Source of the DNA: Neiella litorisoli
GTDB lineage: Bacteria > Pseudomonadota > Gammaproteobacteria > Enterobacterales > Neiellaceae
Length of the DNA stretch: 57,716 nt
Assembly: GCF_014773395.1 (NCBI RefSeq)
Contig: NZ_JACXAF010000030.1
Location: 1 to 57,716 of the forward strand
Direction: 5' to 3'
The notes beneath the pieces were generated by a model. It saw only the letters and a list, made by a program, of their open reading frames with translations, did no database searches and was not told the DNA's origin. The position numbers and the translations under genes are program-made. Positions 26,048-35,636 of this stretch are shown here, piece by piece (the stretch's first letter is position 1; every line of letters begins with the position of its first letter).

Positions 26048-27448
26048 TTACTGGTTCAAGCGGTTCACTGAAACGTCCGCTCCGGCGAACATCACGTTGT
26101 AACCGAATGGCGTGTCCGGATCGTTGTACAACAACATGGTGTAGTTGAAGTTATCCTGGAAATCGAACATTTCTGACTGATACACCATTTCCAAGGTGTG
26201 ATCTTCTGTTTCAATCACGACATTAACGCGATAGTTGTTGGTTGGCAGGTTACCCGTCTCCACTTCTTCAAAATCAACGCTTTGGAAAGTGTAAGGCGTG
26301 GTATCGATGGTTTTGCCTTCCTCAACAAAGTAAACGTCCACTTGGTCGATATCTGTGGTCAGGTTTACGAAGTTAATATCAACCTGGTAGGTCAGCTGAC
26401 GCACCGACTCAGGGAAGGTCAGAACTTTCACTGCACCTTCTTTGTCGTGGTAAATCGCCGCACCCATGGTTGCGTTTTGTGGCAGGCTCATGACAACGCC
26501 ACGGTAGATTTCCTGATCGTTTTCGTCATTCAGGAAGATCTTGTAATCGTTGTAGTTAACAACGTCATACGGGCTTGACGAGTATGGCGCGATATCTTCT
26601 TGGGTGTAGGTATCGTCACCTGAGACAAGCTCCGAGTTAACGGTTTGGTCAATCAAGTTCATGAAACGATACTGAGCAGCGCCGAAGGCATCTTCGTAGC
26701 TAACCACAGTTGACGAGCTGGTCATCTTATCGATCGCCACACCTGAGTTACTTGGGCCGAAGGTATCGCGCAGTACAATGATGTAGCCAGTTTCTGATTC
26801 CATGTTGACATCTTCTGCAGTGAAGACGATGTCTGTGGTGCCGGTGTTGGTTAGATAGATGTCATAAGTGTCGGTTTCGAAATCACCAACTTCAATCATG
26901 CTGCCGGGTACACTAGTGGTCCAAAGCTCTGCAGCTGAGAAGCCTTCATCAGCGATGCCAACGTATACATCGTAGCCAGGGCTGTTGACTTTAAAGTCCG
27001 CGACCAGAAAACGCATGGTGTCGTCAAACAGATCGTTGAGGTTGAAATCAAATTCAGCCAGAGCAATTTCTGGATAGATGCCATAGGTAAAGACAATGTT
27101 ACGTTGGTCGCTACGGATAGTAACTTCAACATCTTTGAGGATATCTTCACGGTCACCGTTGGCATCGATACCAGAGACGGTTACTTCGTGAGTTCCGTTT
27201 TTTGAAACCTGGGTTAAGCCACTGGCATCGCCGAAGGTGATGAAGCTCGCGATGTGAGTAGTTTCGTTATTCTTTTCAAATTCGTAGGTTAAGCCTGTGC
27301 TGTTTGGCGAGGCGTTGTAAACCTGAATACGCGTCTCGTTAACGTCGTCACTTTTCTCGTTGTTGTTGCCGCCGCCGCCGCCACAGGCAGTCAGCATTGC
27401 GGTAGCAAAGGAAAGAGCCAGCGCAGGATATAAATTGTTTTTAAGCAT
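26048..27448 (-). CDS. DUF4397 domain-containing lipoprotein
   Basis: A 466-residue exported lipoprotein: signal peptide, lipobox LTAC followed by a poly-Gly/Asn linker (GGGGGNNN), then beta-rich repeats. The segment TRIQVYNASPNSTGLTYEF is the start of a DUF4397 domain, and a second copy-like stretch (YQVDINFVNLTTDIDQVDVYF) occurs about residue 350. The sequence is acidic (D/E-rich), as expected for a surface protein of a marine bacterium. It probably faces the periplasm or cell surface; its function is unknown. It is monocistronic, 107 nt downstream of the Gate-protein gene on the same strand. Confidence 0.85.
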   Translation of the reverse strand: MLKNNLYPALALSFATAMLTACGGGGGNNNEKSDDVNETRIQVYNASPNSTGLTYEFEKNNETTHIASFITFGDASGLTQVSKNGTHEVTVSGIDANGDREDILKDVEVTIRSDQRNIVFTYGIYPEIALAEFDFNLNDLFDDTMRFLVADFKVNSPGYDVYVGIADEGFSAAELWTTSVPGSMIEVGDFETDTYDIYLTNTGTTDIVFTAEDVNMESETGYIIVLRDTFGPSNSGVAIDKMTSSSTVVSYEDAFGAAQYRFMNLIDQTVNSELVSGDDTYTQEDIAPYSSSPYDVVNYNDYKIFLNDENDQEIYRGVVMSLPQNATMGAAIYHDKEGAVKVLTFPESVRQLTYQVDINFVNLTTDIDQVDVYFVEEGKTIDTTPYTFQSVDFEEVETGNLPTNNYRVNVVIETEDHTLEMVYQSEMFDFQDNFNYTMLLYNDPDTPFGYNVMFAGADVSVNRLNQ

Positions 27449-27555
27449 AAATCTTCTTTCTCTGGTTCAAACAGCAAATTGAGGGCTGATTACCTTCAGA
27501 CACTCGACTGCACTACTAAATAAGCTTGTAAAATCTCGTTCCTTAAGAAACCCTT

Positions 27556-28923
27556 TTACAAGAACAAATGAGCCATCAGGCAGATAACGGGCAAGGTTAC
27601 CAAAGTTCTGAGTAAGAACACCACGAATAGTTCCCACAATTTGATGGGAATTTGACTCCCTAGTAACAAAGCACCAACTTCTGACATGTAAATCAACTGA
27701 GTGACCGACATGGCAGCGATAACAAAACGAGTCAGTTCATGGTCAATACTGGCAGCCAGAATTGACGGGATGAACATATCAGCGAAGCCAACCATCACGG
27801 TTTTGGAAGCCGCTTGCGCTTCGGGAATTTGCATTAGTTCTAACAGCGGCACAAAAGGCATGCCGAGATAGTCAAAAATAGGGGTGTACTCGGCGATGAT
27901 CAGTGCCGTGGTACCAATGGCCATGACCACAGGTAGAATGCCAAACACCATGTCGATGGCGTTACGGACACCTTCGAAAAATACCTGACGGAAGCTTTGG
28001 ATTTGGCTGGCCTTGGTCAGTGCGCGCTCCATTCCCCAGCCCCATAAGCTGTGCTCTGCCGGTGTTTGCTCAGCATTGTCATTACGAGTGGAACCGTCGA
28101 TAAAGCAATCTTTTTTATTCCGCAGTGGCGGCAATTTGGGCACGACAATGGCGGCAACGAAGCCAGCTAGACAAACCGTCAGATAAAACGGGGCAAATAA
28201 ATGCTCCAGCTTAACTTGAGTAATAACCACAAGAGAGAAGGTGATGGAGACGGCTGAGAAGGTGGTGCCAATAATCGCGGCTTCTTTTTGGGTGTAGTAC
28301 TTGGCTTCGTATTGTTTACTGGTTAGCAAAATACCAACCGAGCCATCACCGAGCCAGGAAGCCATGCAGTCAATTGCGGAGCGCCCCGGCAAGCCAAAAA
28401 TGGGTCGCATGATTTTGGTTAGCAGAGTGCCAAATAGTTCCAGCAAGCCGAAATTGAGCAATAACGGCAACAACAAACCCGCCAACAGAAATACCGCTAG
28501 CAGCACTGGCATTAGTTCATACAGCACCAGACCGCCGGTAACCTCGGAGTGAATCAACTCGGGGCCGACTTTAAAAAATGCCAGCAACACAAACACAGCG
28601 CCAAAGCAGCGCACCACAAACCACACCGGCGATACGTTGAGTAAGGCATTAAGGAATGGATCCTTGGTCACCCAGCGTGGGGCGAGTGCTTTGGTAAATA
28701 CTGAGGCCAAGGTTGCCAATACCACTACGGCCGCGATCAACGAGGTGATATTGCCGCCGAGGAATTGCTGAATCCACTTGGCCAGAATGGCAATCGGGAT
28801 AGTCAGTCCGCCTTGGTATGGCACAGGCAGCATAAACAACCCAATGCCGATCAATGAGGGGATGGCGAAAATGGCGATGTTGCGAGCGCTGTACAACGGG
28901 GCTGTTCGAGTCTGGCGAACCAT
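27556..28923 (-). CDS. YjiH family membrane protein with nucleoside-recognition (Gate) domain
   Basis: A 455-residue polytopic inner-membrane protein (about 10-11 hydrophobic segments) resembling E. coli YjiH and related Gate-domain proteins. A conserved cytoplasmic-side segment is seen around GLPGRSAIDCMASWLGDGSVG, and the Gate motif region AIDMVFGILPVVMAIGTTAL is in the second half. Family members resemble concentrative nucleoside transporters and SpoIIIAC-type Gate proteins, but the YjiH substrate is not established. It is a single gene with an apparently weak ribosome-binding site; no neighbour suggests a nucleoside pathway. Confidence 0.85.
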   Translation of the reverse strand: MVRQTRTAPLYSARNIAIFAIPSLIGIGLFMLPVPYQGGLTIPIAILAKWIQQFLGGNITSLIAAVVVLATLASVFTKALAPRWVTKDPFLNALLNVSPVWFVVRCFGAVFVLLAFFKVGPELIHSEVTGGLVLYELMPVLLAVFLLAGLLLPLLLNFGLLELFGTLLTKIMRPIFGLPGRSAIDCMASWLGDGSVGILLTSKQYEAKYYTQKEAAIIGTTFSAVSITFSLVVITQVKLEHLFAPFYLTVCLAGFVAAIVVPKLPPLRNKKDCFIDGSTRNDNAEQTPAEHSLWGWGMERALTKASQIQSFRQVFFEGVRNAIDMVFGILPVVMAIGTTALIIAEYTPIFDYLGMPFVPLLELMQIPEAQAASKTVMVGFADMFIPSILAASIDHELTRFVIAAMSVTQLIYMSEVGALLLGSQIPIKLWELFVVFLLRTLVTLPVICLMAHLFL

Positions 28924-29024
28924 ATCGGCTGGGTTGTTTGATGGAAAATGAAATCAGCCACGCATGCTAAAGCGACAGCGCGGCGAACTCAATAGCTAAA
29001 GCAATATTATTAGAGTCTGTTAGC

Positions 29025-31028
29025 TTAATAACTCGCTGACTTTTCTTGCGTCGTTAGCATTTCAACGTTTTCTTGTCCTGTGCCTTTGGCATAAATAACC
29101 TGATAAGCCAGCACGGCTTGGACGTAGTCGCGGGTCTCGCGAAACGGAATGGTTTCGATCCAGACATCAAAAGGCAGTGGCGTGCCATCGTTCAGCCAGC
29201 TGTTGATTCGGTGCGGCCCCGCATTGTACGAAGCAATGGCTAACACACTGTTTTGGTTAAATTGTTTGAGTAACCGCTGGATATAAGCGGAGCCCAGTCG
29301 AATATTGGTCTCGGGCTGATAAAGGGTGCTGACGCCACGGTATCTCAGATTGATTCTGCGGGCCATTTCTTTTGCTGTGGCCGGCATCAGCTGCATTAAG
29401 CCACGGGCATCCTTGGGCGAGCGAGCATAGCGGTTATAACTACTTTCACGGCGCGCGATGGCCATCAACAGGGTGTCATCGACTTTGCGCATGTCGGCAA
29501 ATGTTGTGAACAGATCTTGATAGGCGATGGGAAAGCGTAAGTCGATGGCGTCCCAAATTTGCGCCCGAATCGCAGCGGAAATTGCAAAATGCCACCATCC
29601 TTGTTGCTGCGCGTAGTGAGACAGTGCAACACGTTTGTCATCGTCGCTGTAACGCAATAAATAAATCCATTCGGAATTGGCATCGCCATATTGTTCATTG
29701 GCCATCAGCGCTCTAACACGCGCTAAGCCCTTGGATGTCGACAGCTGTTCAATACTCGATGCTGTTGGTTGCGGTGTTGATGCGGCAAGTTGATAGTCAA
29801 GCTTGAGTTCATCGGCCGCTAGGTAGGCGTAATAATTGCGGTTGCCGGCAATCCGTTGTAGCCGCTCGGTTGCGGCTTGTTGCAGGCCGTTGTGCTGCTC
29901 TATTTTGGCCAGCCAGTATTGCCAGCGCTCTGATTGCTGTTGCTCTGGTGAGAGCGCTTCAATCAGTCTTTTAACTGCCGGCCAATCTTGTTTTTTGAGT
30001 TGCTGCCGAATACGCCGTTCAGTTAAATCATTGGCGGCTAAGTCAGCAAGCCGAGTATCTGCCCAAGCGCTGGCTTCGGCATCCTTGCGGGCAAAGGCGT
30101 AGCGTACAATTTGTTTTTCGATGGCTGCTTTTTGTGCTTGGGTAAACGTGAATTGTTGTTGATAGTGCTGCCATTGGGCGATTGCTGTTTGCGGTGATGT
30201 CCGCGTTAACTTGCGCAAGGTGGCGCTGATTATTGCGCGAGTCTCGCTATTATCCTGCTTGAATGAGCTGTGTTTTTTAAGCCGTTTGGGGCTGTTGTAG
30301 AGCGACCATAGTTGCTCGCCGTAGCGACGGTAGTCACCGCTGAGTTTGCGATTTAAATAAGAAAGCAGGCCACGCTCTCTGGCATCGAAAGCCAATAGCA
30401 TCCGCTCCCAGATCTGCTCATTGGTGCGCAGGCCTGCTTTGGTCCATTCGTCAAATAGCACATCACATGCCTTGGGCTGTGAGGTACCGCTGAGCCATAA
30501 GCTTTCGGCGCCATCATAGCCAATTTCTTTGGTGCCTTTTTGCAGTTGGGCGCGATGATAATAACAGCGCAACTCGGTCGACACAGGTTCCTTTGGACTG
30601 ACGGTTAAAAAGTCATCCCAGCGTCTTTTCGGGCCGATGTATTTTAAGTAACGACGCTGCAGGCGAGGACCGAGTGGTGAGCCTTTCGCTCGCGCAATAA
30701 AATCCGCGACCTGATCGGCGCTGAGTTGTTTCAGCCGGTCGCCGAGGTAATAGTAATCAAGGTAAATCGCTAGGGGATGGTCATCGAGTTGTTTGCGCAG
30801 CACTTTGTAATTGCTCACTTGGCCTTTTCGCAGCGCCTGCCGAGCTTTGCTGTATTGCTGCTGTTGCTGCGCTGAGAGTGCTTCAAGTTCAATGCTAAGT
30901 GGCGGTGCCGCAGGAGTGCTGTTCGACCAAGAAAAGGGCGCGGCGACAACCATTAGTGTAACCGCAAACCTTTGAGCAAACCGGCGTGTGGAATTAGATA
31001 TCCGCTGAAGCTGTTTGTTGCTAACCAC
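29025..31028 (-). CDS. slt: Soluble lytic murein transglycosylase
   Basis: A 667-residue Slt70-type lytic transglycosylase. A hydrophobic signal peptide near the N-terminus is followed by a long alpha-helical superhelix (U and L domains). The C-terminal goose-lysozyme-like SLT domain starts about residue 515: IARRESSYNRYARSPKDARG with catalytic Glu near residue 525, then GLMQLMPATA and NIRLGSAYI. It cleaves peptidoglycan glycan strands to 1,6-anhydro-muropeptides in the periplasm. The ORF begins with GTG and has no strong Shine-Dalgarno. It lies 98 nt after mltD on the same strand, so the two transglycosylases may be co-expressed. Confidence 0.95.
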   Translation of the reverse strand: MVSNKQLQRISNSTRRFAQRFAVTLMVVAAPFSWSNSTPAAPPLSIELEALSAQQQQQYSKARQALRKGQVSNYKVLRKQLDDHPLAIYLDYYYLGDRLKQLSADQVADFIARAKGSPLGPRLQRRYLKYIGPKRRWDDFLTVSPKEPVSTELRCYYHRAQLQKGTKEIGYDGAESLWLSGTSQPKACDVLFDEWTKAGLRTNEQIWERMLLAFDARERGLLSYLNRKLSGDYRRYGEQLWSLYNSPKRLKKHSSFKQDNSETRAIISATLRKLTRTSPQTAIAQWQHYQQQFTFTQAQKAAIEKQIVRYAFARKDAEASAWADTRLADLAANDLTERRIRQQLKKQDWPAVKRLIEALSPEQQQSERWQYWLAKIEQHNGLQQAATERLQRIAGNRNYYAYLAADELKLDYQLAASTPQPTASSIEQLSTSKGLARVRALMANEQYGDANSEWIYLLRYSDDDKRVALSHYAQQQGWWHFAISAAIRAQIWDAIDLRFPIAYQDLFTTFADMRKVDDTLLMAIARRESSYNRYARSPKDARGLMQLMPATAKEMARRINLRYRGVSTLYQPETNIRLGSAYIQRLLKQFNQNSVLAIASYNAGPHRINSWLNDGTPLPFDVWIETIPFRETRDYVQAVLAYQVIYAKGTGQENVEMLTTQEKSASY

Positions 31029-31126
31029 TTAGTGTTCTCGTCTAAGCAAAGGCGATGCTCATGAGTGTAATCAAGCTGGCGCTAAGCTGACAGGAAATAC
31101 TTGGTTATTTTTTTGTTAACAGCTCG

Positions 31127-32641
31127 TTAGCCGCTGGTCAGGTTGACCTCAATTTTCAACCGTTGACCGGCCCGCAGAAAGTCTGAAGTCAGCGAATTCC
31201 AACGTTTCAAGGCAGAAACGGAAACATCAAAACGTTTAGCAATGAGGCTTAGCGAGTCGCCGTTACGGACTTTATAGCGCACCGTTTTGGTTTGCTGTTG
31301 CGGTTCATTCGTATAAATAGTGAGCGTTTGGCCCGGTTTCAGCATGTTGCTGCTGAGGCCATTCCAACGGGCAATATCCTGATGTTTGACCTTGTAGCGT
31401 CGTGCGATCAGCCACAGGCTATCGCCACGTTGCACTTGATATTTGGTGGGTTTATCGTCGGCCAAACGAAGTGGCGGCAGACGCGCTTCGTCGCCCAGTG
31501 GGATCATCAGATGGCGGCCTGCGCGAATAATGTGACTGCGCAAATTATTCGCGGTCATCAACACCTTCACAGTGGTGTGGTGTTTTTTAGCAATGCGCTC
31601 AAGGCTGTCGCCCGGGCGAATTTCATAGCGTTGCCAGCTGACACGCTGCTCGGCCGGTAATTGCGCTAAGCCAGCCTCAAGTTGCTGTTGTTGGCTTTGC
31701 GGGATCAGCAACATGTTGGATGTGGTCGGGGCGGTAGCCCAGCGGTTGTAGCCGGGATTTAACTCGGCGATTTGTTTCAAGCTCATGCCAGCCAGCTCGG
31801 CAACGATGGCGAGTTCGATTTGGTTGCCGACATCAATGGCAACTAACGTTTGCTGATTGGGTCGCTGCGGCAACTCCATGTTGTACTGCTCGGCGTTTCT
31901 GACAATGTCAGTAATGGCTAACAAACGTGGCACGTAAGCGGTGGTCTCTGAGGGCAGCTTCAACGAGAAGAAGTCGGTGGCTTTGCCTCGGCGTTTGTTT
32001 TTCTTCACCGCTCGTTTCACTCGGCCTTCGCCACTGTTATAAGCCGCCAGCGCTAACAGCCAGTCGCCATCAAACATCTCATGCAGGTATTTGAGGTAGT
32101 CAATTGCGGCCAGCGTTGATAAGTAGATGTCGCGGCGGCCATCAAACCACCAATCATTGGCGAGGCCAAAACGTTTGGCCGTGGCTGGCATAAACTGCCA
32201 CATGCCAACGGCACCGCCATGGCTATAGGCATAGGGGTCAAAACCACTTTCGACAAAGGGCAACATGGCAATTTCGAGCGGCATTTGATGTTGTTCGAGC
32301 TGCTCAATGATGATTGCTAAATAGGCGCCGGCACGTTTGTCGATTTCGGCAATGACATCTTTGTGTCGCAAATAACGCTTGCGTTCTTTGTCAATCGACG
32401 GGTGGGATTGTTCGGTAAGCGCAAACCCTTCGCGCATATGATGCCAGAGGTAGAGTTCGGCTTTGCTTGGCTCAGCGGGTTGCGGCGTCGCTTCGAGAGC
32501 TGGTGGCGCAGCTGTTGTGACAACCTGCTGTGCGGTTGGCTCGCTAACTTCTGAAGTGCTTTGACAGCCAGCCAGCAGCAAGCCCATCAATAATCCAACT
32601 AATCGATTATTTGTACAACGTTTCAACAAACCAACTACCAC
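31127..32641 (-). CDS. mltD: Membrane-bound lytic murein transglycosylase D with three LysM repeats
   Basis: A 504-residue lipoprotein (hydrophobic core then LAGC near residues 23-26). The SLT domain (about 105-220) has the catalytic E131 in LPFVESGFDPYAYS followed by GAVGMWQFMPATA. Three C-terminal LysM peptidoglycan-binding repeats begin near YEIRPGDSLERIA, YQVQRGDSLWLIA and YKVRNGDSLSLIA. It cleaves peptidoglycan from the outer-membrane side. Its neighbour gloB upstream is the same as in E. coli. A GTG start at 32641 is used; an internal TTG (giving MKRCTNNRL) is also possible. Confidence 0.95.
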   Translation of the reverse strand: MVVGLLKRCTNNRLVGLLMGLLLAGCQSTSEVSEPTAQQVVTTAAPPALEATPQPAEPSKAELYLWHHMREGFALTEQSHPSIDKERKRYLRHKDVIAEIDKRAGAYLAIIIEQLEQHQMPLEIAMLPFVESGFDPYAYSHGGAVGMWQFMPATAKRFGLANDWWFDGRRDIYLSTLAAIDYLKYLHEMFDGDWLLALAAYNSGEGRVKRAVKKNKRRGKATDFFSLKLPSETTAYVPRLLAITDIVRNAEQYNMELPQRPNQQTLVAIDVGNQIELAIVAELAGMSLKQIAELNPGYNRWATAPTTSNMLLIPQSQQQQLEAGLAQLPAEQRVSWQRYEIRPGDSLERIAKKHHTTVKVLMTANNLRSHIIRAGRHLMIPLGDEARLPPLRLADDKPTKYQVQRGDSLWLIARRYKVKHQDIARWNGLSSNMLKPGQTLTIYTNEPQQQTKTVRYKVRNGDSLSLIAKRFDVSVSALKRWNSLTSDFLRAGQRLKIEVNLTSG

Positions 32642-32734
32642 AATTGAAAATAATTAAACGACCCGAATCTGGGGAGCCATAGGTCGCCAAGTCGACCTCA
32701 AACCGAGCAATCCTATAGTGTTGCCATCACAAGG

Positions 32735-33499
32735 TCAAAACTGGTCTTTCCATTGCCTGAGTAGGGTGAAGGTGGCGAGCTCGTCAGTTGCGGGCTGTTT
32801 GCTCCAGCTAGCCACCGCTTGTGCCAAACCGGGCTCGTTACAGCGTAAAAATGGATTAATGCGTTTTTGTTCAGCGATATTCGTTGGTAGCGATGGCAAG
32901 TCGACAGTCCTTAACGCCGCAACACTGTCGGCCATATCTTGCAGCGGCGCATAATTGGGTTCAACCGCGGCGGCAAAGGCCAAGTTGGCTTCGGTGTACT
33001 CATGGGTGCAATAGACTCGGGTTGCATCGGGCAGGGCCGCGAGTTTATTCAAGGAAGCCAGCATTTGCTCTGGTGAGCCTTCAAACAGCCGGCCACAACC
33101 GGTGTGAAATAAAGTATCACCGCAAAATACTGCGCCGTGACCATAATAAGCAATGTGATCGAGGGTATGGCCGGGGATCGCCAACACCTGAAAATGAAGC
33201 GCCAAGGGCGCAATGAAAATGGTTTCGCCATCGCCTGCGACTTGCTCAATGCCATTGATAGCTGGGTTGTCTGGGCCGATGACGGTTGCTTGCGGAAATG
33301 CCGACTTTAGCGGCGCAATACCACCGGTATGATCGCGATGATGATGGGTGATCAGCACTGCGACCAGTGTGAGTTGCTGTTGTTGGCAATAATCGAGTAC
33401 TGGTTGGGCATCGCCTGGATCAACCACAACAAGATTATGCTTGTCATGAATTGCCCATATATAGTTATCTTGAAACGCGCGAATCGGGTAAATTGTCAC
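32735..33499 (-). CDS. gloB: Hydroxyacylglutathione hydrolase (glyoxalase II)
   Basis: A 254-residue metallo-beta-lactamase-fold enzyme. The binuclear-metal motif THHHRDHTGG is intact, with further ligands in PGHTLDHIAYY and DTLFHTGCGRLFEG. These and the C-terminal RCNEP segment identify glyoxalase II. It hydrolyses S-D-lactoylglutathione to D-lactate and glutathione. The ORF starts at GTG 33499. It is divergent from a YafS-like methyltransferase gene and precedes mltD, the same order as E. coli gloB-yafS. Confidence 0.95.
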   Translation of the reverse strand: MTIYPIRAFQDNYIWAIHDKHNLVVVDPGDAQPVLDYCQQQQLTLVAVLITHHHRDHTGGIAPLKSAFPQATVIGPDNPAINGIEQVAGDGETIFIAPLALHFQVLAIPGHTLDHIAYYGHGAVFCGDTLFHTGCGRLFEGSPEQMLASLNKLAALPDATRVYCTHEYTEANLAFAAAVEPNYAPLQDMADSVAALRTVDLPSLPTNIAEQKRINPFLRCNEPGLAQAVASWSKQPATDELATFTLLRQWKDQF

Positions 33500-33542
33500 A
33501 ACAGTGCTAGCCCATCACCAAGGTATCGATAGCGATCATATT

Positions 33543-34403
33543 ATGAGACCCGCGGCAACAAATAAAGCGTTGAGCATGCCGCTGAGTTGGCAAGAGCTGG
33601 CTCAGGGGCCGTGGCTGAAGCAACAGCTAGAGCCTGCTATTGTGCCGATGCTTGAGCGTATGTTTGGTTACTACATGGTCACTCTGGGGCCATTGGGTGA
33701 CACCTTGGATACCAGCGCATCAAGTATTAGCCGGCAATTGCGGCTGTCGTCATTGCTGAGCGGCAGCATTCGCGGCAAGGAGACAGAATTGCCGTTGAGC
33801 GAAAACTCAATCGACGCATGTGTGGTGCCGTTTTGTCTCGACTTTTGCAATGATCCGCACCAAATGGTGCGCGAAGTGCATCGAGTGGTCATTTCAGATG
33901 GTCATATTTTGCTGGCGGGGTTTAATCCGCTGAGTTTAGTGGCGACGGGAAAACTTTGGCCCAGTTGGCGTAAACGAAGCCCTTGGAATGGCCGCTTTTT
34001 TACCCGGAACCGGATCAGCGATTGGTTTCAGTTACTCGGGTGCGAAATTATTGCTAGCCAAACATTGGCCTTTAGCAGTTTGCTGGGCAGTAAGCCTGCC
34101 AATCATAAAATTCAGCAGGTTGGTCAGCGTTATGCGCCATGGGCGGGCTCAGTCTATGTCATGCTGATGAAAAAACGCGAAGTGCCATTGACGCCGGTGA
34201 AACCATCGTGGAAAGCAGTGAACCGGATAAAAACGGTTGGCGCATTGACTGGCGCTGGCGTTGCCGGCCGCCAGTTTTCGACAGGCCAGCGCTCAACAGG
34301 CTCTAAGGGTTATAGCCTTGATCTTCCATGGTCGGCGCTTGCGCCGCTTCGCGGGCTAAATCATCGACCCGTTCATTTTCATCATGACCGGCATGGCCTT
34401 TGA
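33543..34403 (+). CDS. YafS-like class I SAM-dependent methyltransferase-fold protein
   Basis: A 286-residue protein (from ATG 33543) related to E. coli YafS and the Methyltransf_11 group. The later motifs are visible: [20 protein letters not shown] (motif II/post-I region) and [20 protein letters not shown] (motif III). The usual glycine-rich motif I with GxGxG is not recognisable, so SAM binding is uncertain. The start is uncertain (GTG 33504, ATG 33543 or ATG 33576); no Shine-Dalgarno is decisive. The last 33 codons run antisense through the end of rnhA, a 101-bp convergent overlap, and look low-complexity in composition compared with the rest, suggesting a shifted or lost stop. Confidence 0.75.
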   Translation: MRPAATNKALSMPLSWQELAQGPWLKQQLEPAIVPMLERMFGYYMVTLGPLGDTLDTSASSISRQLRLSSLLSGSIRGKETELPLSENSIDACVVPFCLDFCNDPHQMVREVHRVVISDGHILLAGFNPLSLVATGKLWPSWRKRSPWNGRFFTRNRISDWFQLLGCEIIASQTLAFSSLLGSKPANHKIQQVGQRYAPWAGSVYVMLMKKREVPLTPVKPSWKAVNRIKTVGALTGAGVAGRQFSTGQRSTGSKGYSLDLPWSALAPLRGLNHRPVHFHHDRHGL

Positions 34404-34761
34404 CCCAGCGCCAATCAATTTGGTGGCGTTGTGTTTCGGCATCTAATGCTTGCCACAGATCGATATTTTTAACCGGTGTTTTATTTGATGTTTTCCAGCC
34501 TTTGCGTTTCCAGCCGGCAATCCAGCTTTCGATGCCTTGTTTGACATATTGGCTATCGGTGGTAAGCGTCACTTGGCATGGGCTGGTGAGTGCTCGCAAA
34601 CCCTCAATCGCCGCCAGTAGTTCCATCCGATTGTTAGTGGTAAGAAAATAACCGCCGCTCAGTTCTTTTTCATGCTGGCCGTAGCGGAGCAGGGCGCCGT
34701 AGCCACCCGGACCCGGATTGCCAAGACAAGAACCATCGGTGAAGATTTCAACCTGTTTCAT
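34303..34761 (-). CDS. rnhA: Ribonuclease HI
   Basis: A 152-residue RNase HI, close to the 155 residues of E. coli. The catalytic carboxylates are present: D in [13 protein letters not shown] in [13 protein letters not shown] in [11 protein letters not shown] and the late D near DDLAREAA. It removes RNA from RNA-DNA hybrids such as primers and R-loops. It is divergent from dnaQ (119 bp apart), the classic enterobacterial arrangement. Its 3' end overlaps the convergent methyltransferase ORF. Confidence 0.97.
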   Translation of the reverse strand: MKQVEIFTDGSCLGNPGPGGYGALLRYGQHEKELSGGYFLTTNNRMELLAAIEGLRALTSPCQVTLTTDSQYVKQGIESWIAGWKRKGWKTSNKTPVKNIDLWQALDAETQRHQIDWRWVKGHAGHDENERVDDLAREAAQAPTMEDQGYNP

Positions 34762-34880
34762 TGTTTTTCGCTTCTTGTTGTAATATCAACAGCCTTGAGG
34801 GGCTATTGCGCAGTTGTCGCGAGTATAAACGAGCCCTTAACCATACATCAAAGGTCAAGCGGCCCGATATAGAGGATACG

Positions 34881-35636
34881 ATGCAACCAGATCAAACTCG
34901 GCAGATCATTCTGGATACCGAAACCACAGGTATGAATATGAGCGGCGGCGCGCCGCATCTTGGCCACCGCATCATTGAAATTGGTTGTGTGGAGGTGATT
35001 AATCGTCGCCTGACTGGCAATCACTACCATGTCTACCTCAATCCTGATATGCCGATTGACCCCGAAGCGACGACGGTTCACGGTATCACTGACGACGATG
35101 TCAAAGATTGTCCGCGCTTTGCTGACGTTGCCGAGCAGTTTGTCGAATTCATTCGTGGTGCCGAGTTGATTGCCCACAATGCGCCGTTCGACGTGGGCTT
35201 TATGGATCATGAATTTGGCAAGCTCGGGGCGGGGTGGGCAAAGACCGATGAACTATGTCAGGTGACCGACTCCTTGGTACTGGCAAAGGACATGTATCCA
35301 GGCCAGAAGAATAACCTCGATGCCTTGTGTCGCCGACTCGGTATTGATAATTCGCATCGTGAATTGCACGGCGCATTGCTCGATGCCGAGATTCTGGCAG
35401 ATGTTTATCTGTTAATGACCGGCGGCCAGACCAAGCTGGCGCTGGGTCAAGATGGCGATGATGGCTCGGCGGCCTCTGCCGGCGAAATCAGACCGGTCAC
35501 CTTAGCTGGCGATGCGCTTCCTGTGATCAAGGCCTCATCGACTGAATTAGAAAGTCATCAAGAAACCATGGCTCGGGTCGAAAAGAAAGCAGGGACAAGT
35601 ATTTGGCAAACTTTGGGAGCCGCTGAATCAACATGA
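34881..35636 (+). CDS. dnaQ: DNA polymerase III epsilon subunit, 3'-5' proofreading exonuclease
   Basis: A 251-residue DEDDh exonuclease. The DxE motif is ILDTETTGMN, exo II includes LIAHNAPFDVGFM, and exo III gives HRELHGALLDAEILADVY with the catalytic His. The C-terminal tail contains the region that binds the polymerase alpha subunit. The start at 34881 is preferred because AGAGGA lies just upstream and it matches the family length; an in-frame start at 34761 would add 40 residues reading through the rnhA promoter region. It overlaps the next gene by 4 nt (ATGA). Confidence 0.97.
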   Translation: MQPDQTRQIILDTETTGMNMSGGAPHLGHRIIEIGCVEVINRRLTGNHYHVYLNPDMPIDPEATTVHGITDDDVKDCPRFADVAEQFVEFIRGAELIAHNAPFDVGFMDHEFGKLGAGWAKTDELCQVTDSLVLAKDMYPGQKNNLDALCRRLGIDNSHRELHGALLDAEILADVYLLMTGGQTKLALGQDGDDGSAASAGEIRPVTLAGDALPVIKASSTELESHQETMARVEKKAGTSIWQTLGAAEST

